Below are positions 46,148-54,809 of a stretch of 64,000 nucleotides of DNA, one piece after another. The position numbers and the translations under genes were made by a program. The stretch comes from Desulforapulum autotrophicum. Its GTDB lineage: Bacteria; Desulfobacterota; Desulfobacteria; Desulfobacterales; Desulfolunaceae. Under the pieces are notes generated by a model. That model saw only the letters and a program-made list of their open reading frames with translations, was not told where the DNA came from and did no database searches. The stretch's first letter is position 1. Each line of letters starts with the position of its first letter. The stretch lies in NCBI GenBank assembly GCA_020723285.1, contig DYJE01000001.1, forward strand, positions 613,294 to 677,293. The letters are read 5' to 3'.

Positions 46148-47215
46148 ATGGCATGGCTGTGGGTGGGTTTCATTATTCTGGTGTTGATGCTGCTCACCCT
46201 TGATCTGGGTTTTTTTCACAAAAAACCCAAAGAAATCAGCGTGAAGGAAGCCCTTGCGTGGACCGCTGTATGGATCACCCTGGGCCTTATTTTTTCAGTC
46301 TTCATATTTCATGGATACGAAAACCAGTGGATGGGCCTGGGACGGACCGTGGACCCCGTTGACGGTCTCGTCAACAGCGGCTGGTCCGCCACATTGAAAT
46401 ACCTGACAGGGTATGTGGTGGAAAAATCACTGAGCCTCGACAATATCTTCGTCATCGCGATGCTGTTCGGCTATTTTTCCGTTCCGAAAATCTACCAGCA
46501 CCGGGTGCTTTTCTGGGGCATCCTTGGAGCCCTCCTGCTGCGCGGAACAATGATCGCAGCCGGAGTGAAACTGATATCCGAGTTCCGCTGGATTCTTTAT
46601 TTATTCGGAATCTTTCTCATCATTTCAGCTATTAAAATGATGTGTTCGAAAGATGAATCCGAAGATCCCGGCAGCAATGTCGTGATTCGCTTTTTCAGGA
46701 GGTTTCTTCCTGTCACGGAACACCTTCACGGAGAGCATTTCATCGTGAGAGCCGGTTCGAAACATTCCTTTGAAAGCGATGTGCCCGGCGGGACTGTCTG
46801 TCCTGACAGGATTGTGGAGGCCGCCCAGCCCGGCCGCCTGCTTCTCACCCCGCTGGCCCTCACCCTGGTCATCGTCGAAACATCGGATCTTGTATTCGCC
46901 GTGGATTCCATCCCGGCCATTTTCGCCATCACCGCCGACCCCTATCTGATTTTCACGAGCAATGTTTTTGCCATTCTGGGGCTCCGTTCACTGTATTTCG
47001 CCCTTTCAGGAATGATGGACAAATTCTGTTATCTCAAGACGTCCCTTGCCCTTGTCCTGCTGCTGGTCGGCATAAAAATGCTTGCCGCAAAATATCTGAA
47101 ACTCTGTCTCGGACACTACTGCAACTTCTATCTCCTGGGAGCGATCCTCATCATCCTCACCTCCGGCGTGGTCGTATCCCTATGGACGGAAAAAGGTCAG
47201 CAACGGAAACCATGA
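46148..47215 (+). CDS. TerC/Alx-family integral membrane protein
   Basis: A 355-residue polytopic membrane protein of the TerC family, thought to export manganese or other metals. Diagnostic features are FIILVLMLLTLDLGFFHKKPKEISVKEALAWTAVWI (about 9-44), YVVEKSLSLDNIFVIAMLFGYF with acidic residues in the helix, and the second-half motif VIVETSDLVFAVDSIPAIFAITAD. Nine helices are visible. The frame opens at 46049, but the long hydrophobic family start agrees with the ATG at 46148. It would lower intracellular Mn or support metal loading of exported proteins; the substrate is inference from the family. Confidence 0.88.
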   Translation: MAWLWVGFIILVLMLLTLDLGFFHKKPKEISVKEALAWTAVWITLGLIFSVFIFHGYENQWMGLGRTVDPVDGLVNSGWSATLKYLTGYVVEKSLSLDNIFVIAMLFGYFSVPKIYQHRVLFWGILGALLLRGTMIAAGVKLISEFRWILYLFGIFLIISAIKMMCSKDESEDPGSNVVIRFFRRFLPVTEHLHGEHFIVRAGSKHSFESDVPGGTVCPDRIVEAAQPGRLLLTPLALTLVIVETSDLVFAVDSIPAIFAITADPYLIFTSNVFAILGLRSLYFALSGMMDKFCYLKTSLALVLLLVGIKMLAAKYLKLCLGHYCNFYLLGAILIILTSGVVVSLWTEKGQQRKP

Positions 47216-47230
47216 CCCTTACCGGGTCAT
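47212..47230. terminator. Short hairpin between convergent genes
   Basis: ATGACCC-TTACC-GGGTCAT, a perfect 7-bp stem that includes the terC-family stop codon region. There is no T-run, so it may be only a weak bidirectional end. Confidence 0.35.
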
Positions 47231-47246
47231 ATGCACAACGCGATCA

Positions 47247-48491
47247 CTATTTGAAGTTAAAAACAAGGGGCAATGCTGCGGCCATCAGGACCGACCAGGC
47301 CGTATAAATGGGGAGAAACCCTGAAACAGTCACGAGAAGGGCCTGGACCGGACACCGTTTTACCGCGTGGGCCGCATATGTTTTCAGAATAAGGACAAGA
47401 TGGATGAAAATCAGAATGTTGGTCCCGGTTACGGCCACACGGTTTGGTGTGACGCCGTATTCCGCCCACCTAAACACCATGGCTGACAGGGCGAGAAGAT
47501 TGATGACAAGGGTCGTGGAAACAAGTCCGATGCTTATCACATCCTGGAGTCGTTGATTTTTAGTGTCGTCTTTTCCGCAAATGGAATAGACCGTGATAGC
47601 CAGAACGAGTAAAAGCAGGCCGTTGATGGTGATCAAAAATTCACGGTCCGAATAGGGTGACCGCCCTTTGGCGATGATGACAACCAGATAGACGATGACG
47701 GTGACAAGAAATAACGGAGAGAAAATATGGGCGATAATGACGGCGATACGGCTTTTGCGTTCCGTTGAGACATCGAAGAGATAGGTGGCCACAAGGGGTG
47801 CCGTCGTCAGTCCGAAAACAACGATGTACTCTGAGTACCAGTTCCCAATGTTGACTTTGATCAAGGAAAAGAGGCCGATGGTGATCCCGGTGAGGATCAT
47901 CCCTCCCAGAAGAATAATGGCTGTGTAAATCAGCACTTCACCGAGGTATCGTATAAAAAGTATTCGTGAATCCGGTTTCATCCATCCATGGCCCATGAAC
48001 GTCAGTGCAAGAAGAGACAGAAAGACCAAGGGCATATGGATCAGAGCCATGGTCACCGACGCCGAGTGCTTCCCATCGGGGAGAAGCAGAAGAAGAACCA
48101 GACAACCCGCAAATCCATAAAGCGAAAACCGGTTTCGGTGGCGAAACTCCGTAAGACTAAAATAGACGGCCATGGTTCCGATGACGATCAAGGGGAAAAA
48201 ACGGCTCATGAACCATTGCGTGTCCAGATGGAGGATCGCATTCATTTTCACCAGAACACAGGCCATGAACGATACAAAAACCAGAATCACGGTTTTTCGA
48301 CCCTGTTTTTCCCTGGGCTCCGGTTTCTGAAGATAGGCCAACCTGGCATTCCATACCTTAAGGGTTTCAGATTCGGGATAGATTTGAAGGGCCTCATGCA
48401 GCCATAACGTAAAATCCTTCATGTCTGCATGAAATAATTCTTCAAGGGCTTCAGGATGGCCAAGGGCACTGATCAATGGATTTGTTTTCAT
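47247..48491 (-). CDS. Polytopic membrane protein of unknown function
   Basis: A 414-residue protein. A soluble N-terminal segment (about 1-65) starts MKTNPLISALGHPEALEELFH. About eleven or twelve hydrophobic helices follow, with short loops (KTVILVFVSFMACVLVKM, SRFFPLIVIGTMAVYFSL, and so on to WSVLMAAALPLVF). The pattern of helices with GGMILTGITIGLFSLIKVN and PLVATYLFDVSTERKSR recalls DUF4153-type permease-like proteins, but the match is weak. No transporter motif is visible. It stands alone between a convergent terC-family gene and the aldolase operon. Confidence 0.7.
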   Translation of the reverse strand: MKTNPLISALGHPEALEELFHADMKDFTLWLHEALQIYPESETLKVWNARLAYLQKPEPREKQGRKTVILVFVSFMACVLVKMNAILHLDTQWFMSRFFPLIVIGTMAVYFSLTEFRHRNRFSLYGFAGCLVLLLLLPDGKHSASVTMALIHMPLVFLSLLALTFMGHGWMKPDSRILFIRYLGEVLIYTAIILLGGMILTGITIGLFSLIKVNIGNWYSEYIVVFGLTTAPLVATYLFDVSTERKSRIAVIIAHIFSPLFLVTVIVYLVVIIAKGRSPYSDREFLITINGLLLLVLAITVYSICGKDDTKNQRLQDVISIGLVSTTLVINLLALSAMVFRWAEYGVTPNRVAVTGTNILIFIHLVLILKTYAAHAVKRCPVQALLVTVSGFLPIYTAWSVLMAAALPLVFNFK

Positions 48492-48508
48492 GGAATTTAC
48501 TCTGATGA

Positions 48509-48529
48509 GGCGGGTTGGTTATTCCCGCC
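48509..48529 (-). terminator. Hairpin after the aldolase operon
   Basis: GGCGGG-TTGGTTATT-CCCGCC, a perfect 6-bp GC stem downstream of the stop at 48559. It lacks a T-run and could equally be the leader hairpin of the membrane protein gene starting at 48491. Confidence 0.35.
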
Positions 48530-48558
48530 CCATTGATCATTGAATCCGCACTTTATAA

Positions 48559-49509
48559 TCAGACATGGGCCTGTTCGCCGTTCAGTTTGTCATAATATTC
48601 CACGACACTGTTCTTGCGGTCTGATTCCATATGGGCCATGGCGCTCCGGGGGTGTTCGTTCAGAACGCCGGTGACCATGTAAGGTATGAAGTAGCCCCAG
48701 TCGATTTTTTCCCTCCAGGGAAAGACCTGTTCCTCGATGACCTGGATCAGGGGCCGGACGTTGAATTTGGGGTTTTTCAAAAAGGACAGAAGAAGCTCAA
48801 GGGGGCAGTTTCCCGCACCCCTGCCGATGCCGTAAAGACTGGCGTCCAGGTAGTTGATGCCGTTGATGATGGCGGTGATGGTGTTGGCAAAGGCCAGCTG
48901 CTGGTTGTTATGGGTATGGATACCGATGGTTTTTCCAGGCAGGCGCTCCATGTATTTGGCGGCCAGGGTGTCGATGTCTTCCGAGTAGAACGCGCCGTAA
49001 CTGTCCACCAGATAGATGATGGGCACCCGGCTTTTGGCCAGGTCTTCAAGGGCCTCGTTCAGGTCCCTCATGCCCACGGTGGATACGGCCATGAGGTTGA
49101 TGGTGGTTTCAAAGCCCTTGTCCATGCAATGATGGGCCAGGGCAATGGCGGAGTCCACCTGATGCACATAACAGGCCACGCGGACCATATCGATGGAGCT
49201 TTCCGAACGATGGGGAATGTCGGCGTAATCGATGCGGCCGATATCCGCCATGACCGACAGCTTGACCTTTTTTTCCTCGTCGCCGATGATCCGCTTCAGA
49301 TCACTTTCGGCGCAGAATTTCCAGGGGCCGAACTCCTGCCGTGAGAAAGCGCTTTCCGAGCTGAGGTAACCGATCTCCATGTAATCGATGCCCGCTGCGG
49401 CATTGGCAAGATACACTTTTCTTACGAACTCTTCATCGAACATCCATTTGTTCATCAGTCCGCCGTCACGGACCGTACAATCGATCACTTTAATTTCTGG
49501 CCTGAACAT
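48559..49509 (-). CDS. HMGL-like (DRE-TIM) aldolase
   Basis: A 316-residue enzyme of the HMG-CoA lyase / 4-hydroxy-2-oxovalerate aldolase / homocitrate synthase superfamily. KVIDCTVRDGGLMNKW (about 6-21) carries the DRE-like signature as VRDGG, and GIHTHNNQQLAFAN (about 194-207) holds the HxH metal ligands. GAGNCPLELLLSFL supplies the Gly-Asn turn near the active site. It would cleave or form a C-C bond next to a 2-oxo acid with a divalent metal. The CoA-binding and leucine-regulatory domains of LeuA are absent. It is last in an operon with aroB and a KDPG-type aldolase, 94 bp after the latter. Confidence 0.83.
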   Translation of the reverse strand: MFRPEIKVIDCTVRDGGLMNKWMFDEEFVRKVYLANAAAGIDYMEIGYLSSESAFSRQEFGPWKFCAESDLKRIIGDEEKKVKLSVMADIGRIDYADIPHRSESSIDMVRVACYVHQVDSAIALAHHCMDKGFETTINLMAVSTVGMRDLNEALEDLAKSRVPIIYLVDSYGAFYSEDIDTLAAKYMERLPGKTIGIHTHNNQQLAFANTITAIINGINYLDASLYGIGRGAGNCPLELLLSFLKNPKFNVRPLIQVIEEQVFPWREKIDWGYFIPYMVTGVLNEHPRSAMAHMESDRKNSVVEYYDKLNGEQAHV

Positions 49510-49603
49510 GGTTCTCTCCGCATGTTTGAAGGTATAATATGATGAATGTGATTAAGGACAAAAACTGTCCTTACCGTCATTCATCTATTTTTACAAGAAA
49601 AAA

Positions 49604-50239
49604 TTATCCTTGACGAAGATCTGCGGATGTTGGTGGACAGGCGTTCAGAAACGTCCGGACGTTATCGGCGATCTCCCTGATACAGCGCCGTTCTAAGGCC
49701 TTTTTCCCGAAAAGGGCGTCTCCGACACCCACGGCCTGAACCCCGGCATGAAAGTAATCCGGGGCGTTTTCGACGGTCACCCCACCCACCGCAACCAGGG
49801 GGATCGCGTTGAACGGCCCCTTAAGATCCCTTATATATCCAGGTCCCAGGGGGTTGCAGGGAAACACTTTCACCATGGACGCCCCGGCATTCCACGCGGA
49901 GAAAATTTCCGTGGGGGTAAACGCTCCTGCGATCACCGGAATCTTCCGGGACCGGGCAAGGGCAATGACGAAGGTGTCCACAATGGGGGTCACAAAAAAC
50001 ATGGCCCCGGCATCGGCGGCGCGTTCAGCTTCGTCACGGGTGCAGACGGTTCCTGTCCCCAGATATTTTCCATCAGGAACCCGTGAACGGTTTTTTTTCA
50101 ACATTTCAATGACGCCGGGCGTGTTCATCGTAATTTCGAGAGCATCCAACCCGACACCGAAAGCGGCGTCCATGACCTCCGGAAAAAAATCAGGGTCTAT
50201 GCCCCTCAGAATACCGATGACCGGGACTTTCAGAATCAC
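49604..50239 (-). CDS. KDPG/KHG-type class I aldolase
   Basis: A 211-residue TIM-barrel aldolase. Motifs are PVIGILRG (N-terminus), ALEITMNTPG with the catalytic Glu, LGTGTVCTRDEAERAADAGAMFFVTPIV, and the Schiff-base Lys in ASMVKVFPCNPLGPGYIRDLKGPF (about residue 143). The family cleaves 2-keto-3-deoxy-6-phosphogluconate or 4-hydroxy-2-oxoglutarate to pyruvate and an aldehyde. The start is GTG with GAGGTG upstream, 8 bp after the aroB stop. Entner-Doudoroff dehydratase genes are absent, so a specialised role with its two neighbours is possible. Confidence 0.86.
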   Translation of the reverse strand: MILKVPVIGILRGIDPDFFPEVMDAAFGVGLDALEITMNTPGVIEMLKKNRSRVPDGKYLGTGTVCTRDEAERAADAGAMFFVTPIVDTFVIALARSRKIPVIAGAFTPTEIFSAWNAGASMVKVFPCNPLGPGYIRDLKGPFNAIPLVAVGGVTVENAPDYFHAGVQAVGVGDALFGKKALERRCIREIADNVRTFLNACPPTSADLRQG

Positions 50240-50247
50240 TTTTCACC

Positions 50248-51273
50248 TCACAGCGCATCCATGGCACGGTCCAGTTCGTCGATGGAAATGTCCACGATCA
50301 CGGACCGGCCGACATCTTCCAGAAGGACAAACTGGATGCTTTCCTCTTTTCTTTTTTTATCACGTTTTAGGGCATCCACGATGGCGGACCGTTCCCAGGT
50401 GATCCGGGTGGGAAGTCTGTACAGCTCAAGAAGCCGTGTGATCCGGTCCGCCGCGTCTTTCGACAGCAATCCTTTTTTCACGGACAGTGACGCCGCCAGA
50501 ACCATTCCAAGACTCACCGCCTCCCCATGGGGAAGCCCTTTTGTTTTCTCGATGGCATGACCGAAGGTATGGCCGAAATTGAGTTTCTTCCGTTCCCCTT
50601 TTTCCTTTTCATCGCGGGAGACCACATCGGCCTTGATCGTCACCGAATCATGAACCAGTCGTTCGATCACGCCGCTGTCAAGGGCCAGAGCCTCTTCATG
50701 ATGGGCTTCAAGGTAGTCGAACAGCACCGCGTCCTCGATGGCGGCATGCTTGATGATTTCGGCGAATCCGCACAACACATCACGAGAAGGCAGGGTTTTT
50801 AGAAGCTGCATGTCGCAGATCACGAAACCGGGGAGGTTGAAGGTCCCCACCATGTTTTTGTAACCCTTGAAATTCACACCATTTTTACCCCCGACACTGG
50901 CGTCGACCTGGGACAGGAGGGTGGAAGACACGAAACCGAAGCCAACGCCCCTCAGAAAGGTGGAGGCGATGAAACCGGTGATGTCGCAGACAATGCCGCC
51001 GCCGATACCCACGAGAAATGTGGATCTTTGGGCTTCCATATCCAGAAGCTGCTGAAAAATGTCCGAGGCTGTTTCAAGGGTCTTGATCTTCTCCCCCATG
51101 CCGATGGTGATGACGGGAAAGGGCGGAAAGGCATGACCGTAAAGGGCTTTCACATTTTCATCCGTGATGATGACCACATTTTTAGCGGGGATGTAACCGG
51201 AAAGATTCGCCAGCGTCTCTCCCACAAGAATTCTTGAACGGCTTTCACGGCCTTCGATATCAATTTCCTTCAC
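50248..51273 (-). CDS. aroB: 3-dehydroquinate synthase
   Basis: Turns DAHP into 3-dehydroquinate in the shikimate pathway, using NAD and a divalent metal. The 341-residue protein shows GIGGGIVCDITGFIASTFLRGVGFGFVSSTLLSQVDASVGGKNGVNF (about 90-137), DMQLLKTLPSRDVLCGFAEIIKHAAI, SVTIKADVVSRDEKEKGERKKLNFGHTFGHAIE with the metal-binding HTFGHA, and LPHGEAVSLGM. Metal ligands Glu and His are all present. The start is GTG with AAGGAG upstream, 10 bp after the disulfide oxidoreductase stop. No other aro gene adjoins. A related sugar-phosphate cyclase such as 2-epi-5-epi-valiolone synthase cannot be excluded, but the fit is to canonical AroB. Confidence 0.88.
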   Translation of the reverse strand: MKEIDIEGRESRSRILVGETLANLSGYIPAKNVVIITDENVKALYGHAFPPFPVITIGMGEKIKTLETASDIFQQLLDMEAQRSTFLVGIGGGIVCDITGFIASTFLRGVGFGFVSSTLLSQVDASVGGKNGVNFKGYKNMVGTFNLPGFVICDMQLLKTLPSRDVLCGFAEIIKHAAIEDAVLFDYLEAHHEEALALDSGVIERLVHDSVTIKADVVSRDEKEKGERKKLNFGHTFGHAIEKTKGLPHGEAVSLGMVLAASLSVKKGLLSKDAADRITRLLELYRLPTRITWERSAIVDALKRDKKRKEESIQFVLLEDVGRSVIVDISIDELDRAMDAL

Positions 51274-51283
51274 GTCGTTCTCC

Positions 51284-52726
51284 TTACAGGCTCTTGTTCA
51301 ATTCCTGTTCAATCAGGTTGCTGAACGCCTTGAAATTCAGGTAACCGGGGCTCATCCGCCCGTTGATGACAAAGGTCGGCGTGGAACTGACACCGGCCTC
51401 CCGTCCTTCTTTTTTATCCTTCTCAACCAGATGGACATACCGGTCGCTGTCCATGCAGTCGTTCAACACCACGGGATCAAGTCCCAGCGTTTCCCCTGCC
51501 CGGACCAGCTCTTTCTGATCGGCATTTTTATTCGATGAAAACAGAATGTCCTGATACTCCCAGAACTTGCCCTGTTCCCCGGCACAGCGGGCCGCTTCGG
51601 CCATGTTTTTGGCGTTCTTGTGGCGATCAAGGGGGAAGTCCTTGAAAACCCAACGGATTCTTCCCGAGTATTCTTTTTTGATCTGTTTCGTGATGTCATG
51701 GGCTTTCCGGCAGGAAGGGCACTGGTAATCGGAGTATTCCACAACGGTGACATCAGCATCAGCAGGACCCAGTGCAGGGCTGTCCCCTTCGCTCACCGAT
51801 GTGACAGGCAGGGGCGGCGGAGTCAGGAACACCGTGACGGGGTATTTTTCCCGTAAGGGTTTGGTGTATGCGTCCATCGTCTCCTTTGTCCTGTTCGCGA
51901 TGAGAAACTGGCGGATGCGCGCCTTCAGCTCGTCCACGGAACCCTTCCATTCGGAGAAATCCCCTAAGTGCTCTTTGTAATAACTCTCAACCTCACCATC
52001 GCTGACCTGGACCTCGCTCATGATCTTGTACGTCACGATTTCAGGAGACAAACCTTTTTCGAGGGCGTCCATTTCTATGAGCTTCGTGTTGATGAGATCG
52101 TCCAGACGGTCCTTTTTCAGCGCGTAAATCTGGTTGTTGAGTTTGTATATCTTGGTGGACAAAGGTCCTTCCAGTTCACGGATCTTAATTTCACGATCCC
52201 CCACCACCGCCACCACTGACGGCTCCGGAGCCTTGACGCTGACAGGACCGTGACTCACTGCCCTGCTGGTGAGCAGCAGGTGGTCCGACACCAGGAAACA
52301 GAAAAACGTCAGGGTCAGGGCCTGCCACATCCGGGGCTGGTCAAATGTGAGAAGAACGAGGATAAACACGATCCCAAGGTTCACAAGGCAGAAAAAACAC
52401 ACAATCTTCATTTCCACCATGGCCGAGATCAGCGTCAGCTCGAAACCCGCCCCGGCCATCACCGCCAGGAACAGAACGTTCCGGCCGAAAAACAGCATCG
52501 CGCCCAGCAGGATGTAAAACGCGACACCCCACAACGCCACAGGAACCTTGAGCAGTGTGACATGCTCTGTTTCGCGGCAGCCGCTGCCCAGAAATCCGCA
52601 GAGGGAGGACACCCATTCCACCCGCCCTTCCACCGCCGCAAGCACGGCGGCGATAAACCCGGAAACAATCAAAAATCTGATCAACCGATCCTTGTTTTTT
52701 TCGGATAGCATCACCCGTTCCTCCAT
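51284..52726 (-). CDS. VKOR-DsbA fusion, membrane disulfide-forming protein
   Basis: A 480-residue protein combining a disulfide regenerator with a thioredoxin-fold oxidant. A VKOR domain (about 15-155, four to five helices) has the loop pair C43 and C50 and the active-site CFFC (C110, C113). A helical periplasmic linker (about 170-295) resembles the N-terminal part of SurA or parvulin-type chaperones. The DsbA-like domain (about 320-478) has CPSC (C336, C339) and the cis-Pro motif STPTFVINGRM. Quinone would oxidise VKOR, which then oxidises the thioredoxin part. The ATG at 52711 also has a good GGAGG. It is first in an operon with aroB and two aldolases. Confidence 0.86.
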   Translation of the reverse strand: MEERVMLSEKNKDRLIRFLIVSGFIAAVLAAVEGRVEWVSSLCGFLGSGCRETEHVTLLKVPVALWGVAFYILLGAMLFFGRNVLFLAVMAGAGFELTLISAMVEMKIVCFFCLVNLGIVFILVLLTFDQPRMWQALTLTFFCFLVSDHLLLTSRAVSHGPVSVKAPEPSVVAVVGDREIKIRELEGPLSTKIYKLNNQIYALKKDRLDDLINTKLIEMDALEKGLSPEIVTYKIMSEVQVSDGEVESYYKEHLGDFSEWKGSVDELKARIRQFLIANRTKETMDAYTKPLREKYPVTVFLTPPPLPVTSVSEGDSPALGPADADVTVVEYSDYQCPSCRKAHDITKQIKKEYSGRIRWVFKDFPLDRHKNAKNMAEAARCAGEQGKFWEYQDILFSSNKNADQKELVRAGETLGLDPVVLNDCMDSDRYVHLVEKDKKEGREAGVSSTPTFVINGRMSPGYLNFKAFSNLIEQELNKSL

Positions 52727-52945
52727 GAACGTTATTCCTTAGAACCCATGGGATGAAAAGTTACAGCCGATTGAATCACAACCGCTAAAACAATGAACGT
52801 TCTGCGGCTTTCAAAGCTTTATAAACTGTCACAGAGGGTCTGAAAAGTAAAGAGTGTAAAAACAGTGTCTTTTTGTATAAATTTTTTCATGCCCGGCATG
52901 GGGCTGGAAGTCTATGTGCTTTGATGGATGTTGAAACAGCTAAGA

Positions 52946-53020
52946 GATGGGCACGGCTTCGCCTTTGCCCATCCTACGGGCTACGGGCAACAGACAGGAA
53001 TCATGACAGGATGGGCACCC
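52946..53020. repeat. REP-like palindromic repeat
   Basis: GATGGGCA (52946-52953) is inverted as TGCCCATC (52966-52973) around CGGCTTCGCCTT, followed by CTACGGG twice, and GGATGGGCA recurs at 53009-53017. The core is of a type found scattered between genes in many bacteria, usually as a mobile palindrome. Confidence 0.6.
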
Positions 53021-53052
53021 ATCAGAAACAGACAGGCTTAAACCAACACCAT

Positions 53053-53076
53053 GGCCCCCCACAATCGTGAGGGGCC
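53053..53076 (-). terminator. Hairpin downstream of the acyl-CoA dehydrogenase gene
   Basis: A 10-bp stem with one mismatch (53053-53062 with 53067-53076, GGCCCC-CAC / GTG-GGGGCC) and loop AATC, 28 bp past the stop. No T-run follows on the minus strand, so termination strength is doubtful. Confidence 0.4.
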
Positions 53077-53103
53077 GGGGATGCCCATTGGATTCAGCGG
53101 GTG

Positions 53104-54348
53104 TTATTCATAGATTTTTTCATCCGGGGCGAACGCTTCGGCGGCGTCGGTTTCACTGTCACGGATCTTGCCGGACCTTTTGAGTTCAGCGTATTCCTTG
53201 TACCATTCGCTGGCGATGATCAGAGACATCACTTCGTTGCTACCGGTCCAGATGGACGCCAGACGGAGATCCCTGAATATTCTCTCCACAGGGAATATAT
53301 TGGTGTAACCGATGCCGCCCATGACCTGCATGGCGTTGTGGGACACTTTCTGGCAAGCTTCGGTGACGAATTTTTTCGTTTCAGAAACAAGACGGCGGAT
53401 CACGTTGGGATCGATACCTTTGTCCACAGCGGACGACGTGGTGTAGATCATGCTCCGGCAGGCGTCCAGAAGCATGGCCGCTTCGGCAACCTGAAAGCTC
53501 ACGCCCTGGAACTCGTTGATGGTCTTTCCGAAAGCCTTGCGCCGGGTGGTGTATCCCGTGGCCACATCCAGGGCCGGACGGGCCGCGCCGATGGTCATGG
53601 CCGCCGTGCCCAGGCGTTCGGGAATCATCATGGTGTTGAACACAGCGTATGCGCCGTTCACTTTCCCCACGACGTTTTCTTTTGGCACCTTCACATCCCT
53701 GAACACCAGCCGGGCAGCTCCGCCCCCACGGGAACCCATCAGCCCGTAAAGGTATTCCACATGAACGCCGGGGCCTTTGTCGACGATGAGGCAGGTCAGC
53801 GCCTTATGAGCCGGGGCATCGGGATCGGTCTTGGCGTAAACCAGAAAATAATCGGCCCCTTCACCGCCCACGATAAACCGTTTCTGCCCGTTCACCAGAA
53901 AATGATCGCCTTTGTCTTCGGCCCGGGTGCTTGTTCCGAAGAAATCCGATCCGCCCCGGGGTTCGGTCAGGCATTCGGCGGCAAAGATCTCACCCCTGAG
54001 CAGGGGTTTCACGTATTTCTCTTTCTGTTCATCGCTGCCGTGGAGAATGATCGCGTCGCACACCAGTTCTGCGCCGACCCCGAACACGCAGGCCACAATG
54101 TAGCCGAGAACACCGATCTCCTCCATCACCGTGCCGGTGGTGACCCAGTCAAGGCCCCGTCCGCCCCATTTCACAGGATAACGGCAACCCATAAGGTTTC
54201 TTCGGCCCGCTTCCTGAAGAAACTCCTTGGGAAACGTGATTTTTTCCTGATCCATGTCAAGCAGCATCTGCCTTGGAACGGATTTCACGAGATCCCGTGC
54301 TTCGTCCCTGATTTTCAGAGCTTCCGGTGATAAAAGAAAATCGTACAT
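53104..54348 (-). CDS. Acyl-CoA dehydrogenase
   Basis: FAD-dependent enzyme introducing a 2,3 double bond into an acyl-CoA, 414 residues. Motifs include AAECLTEPRGGSDFFGTSTRAE (about 122-143), the HFLVNGQKRFIVGGEGADYFLVYAKT sheet, RLGTAAMTIGAARPALDVATGYTTRRKAFGKTINEFQGVSFQVAEAAMLL and the C-terminal ACQKVSHNAMQVMGGIGYTNIFPVERIFRDLRLASIWTGSNEV. The substrate chain length is not evident. The electron acceptor would be ETF, not encoded here. A very strong AAGGAGGG precedes the ATG. It is 39 bp downstream of a MerR-family gene that probably controls it. Confidence 0.93.
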   Translation of the reverse strand: MYDFLLSPEALKIRDEARDLVKSVPRQMLLDMDQEKITFPKEFLQEAGRRNLMGCRYPVKWGGRGLDWVTTGTVMEEIGVLGYIVACVFGVGAELVCDAIILHGSDEQKEKYVKPLLRGEIFAAECLTEPRGGSDFFGTSTRAEDKGDHFLVNGQKRFIVGGEGADYFLVYAKTDPDAPAHKALTCLIVDKGPGVHVEYLYGLMGSRGGGAARLVFRDVKVPKENVVGKVNGAYAVFNTMMIPERLGTAAMTIGAARPALDVATGYTTRRKAFGKTINEFQGVSFQVAEAAMLLDACRSMIYTTSSAVDKGIDPNVIRRLVSETKKFVTEACQKVSHNAMQVMGGIGYTNIFPVERIFRDLRLASIWTGSNEVMSLIIASEWYKEYAELKRSGKIRDSETDAAEAFAPDEKIYE

Positions 54349-54387
54349 AATCCCTCCTTGTTTTTATGTCGTTATAACATCACACAG

Positions 54388-54801
54388 TCAAACCTCATTC
54401 TGGCCGGCGCTGATTTCTTCGAGCCGTTTCACCAGGTTGTCCTTCATGGCGATCATATCCGTTTCCAGAAGATCCAGCTCGCTGCGCCTCGCCCTGATTT
54501 CGGCGATGCGTTTGTCCGTATAGGCCAGACTCTTTTCGATCTGGCTCACTTCGTTGACCTCCACATCGGCAAGCCCGATGATTTCGGCGATTTCGTCGAG
54601 AGAGAATCCGAAGCGCTTGCCCCGGAGGATAAGTTTCAGCCTGGCCCGGTCTTTCCGGGTGTAAATCCTTTGATTGCCGGAAGTCCGTTCCGGGTCGATG
54701 AGTTTTTTCTCCTCGTAGAAACGGATGGTCGACGGGCTGATTTCAAGCATGGAAGCGAGTTCTGAAATGCTGTAATGATTTTTTTCATCCATATGTGTCA
54801 C
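54388..54801 (-). CDS. MerR-family transcriptional regulator
   Basis: A 137-residue dimeric regulator. The winged helix YSISELASMLEISPSTIRFYEEKKLIDPERTSGNQRIYTRKDRARLKLI (about 10-58) is typical MerR. A coiled coil (about 85-125) mediates dimerisation. There are no metal-binding cysteines, so it is not a metal sensor. The effector is probably an acyl-CoA or similar, by analogy with LiuR-type regulators next to acyl-CoA dehydrogenase genes. The ATG at 54792 is a possible alternative start. A perfect palindrome overlaps its own promoter, so autoregulation is likely. Confidence 0.88.
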   Translation of the reverse strand: MTHMDEKNHYSISELASMLEISPSTIRFYEEKKLIDPERTSGNQRIYTRKDRARLKLILRGKRFGFSLDEIAEIIGLADVEVNEVSQIEKSLAYTDKRIAEIRARRSELDLLETDMIAMKDNLVKRLEEISAGQNEV

Positions 54802-54809
54802 CGTAATAA

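Larger units (their letters stand above)
52727..53103. other. 377-bp intergenic region with REP-like repeat
   Basis: Holds the upstream region of the VKOR-DsbA gene and the space after the acyl-CoA dehydrogenase stop. I see two hairpin structures (listed separately) and no open frame with a ribosome site. The left part (52740-52900) is AT-rich and is the likely promoter zone of the VKOR operon, but no clear -35/-10 pair stands out. Confidence 0.6.

Noticed and set aside
48631..49344. 237-codon plus-strand open frame
   Set aside because: Antisense to the HMGL-like aldolase, which carries clear catalytic motifs.
53101..54330. 409-codon plus-strand open frame
   Set aside because: Antisense to the acyl-CoA dehydrogenase gene. 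The His/Gly/Phe-rich translation is typical of a shadow of a GC-biased gene.
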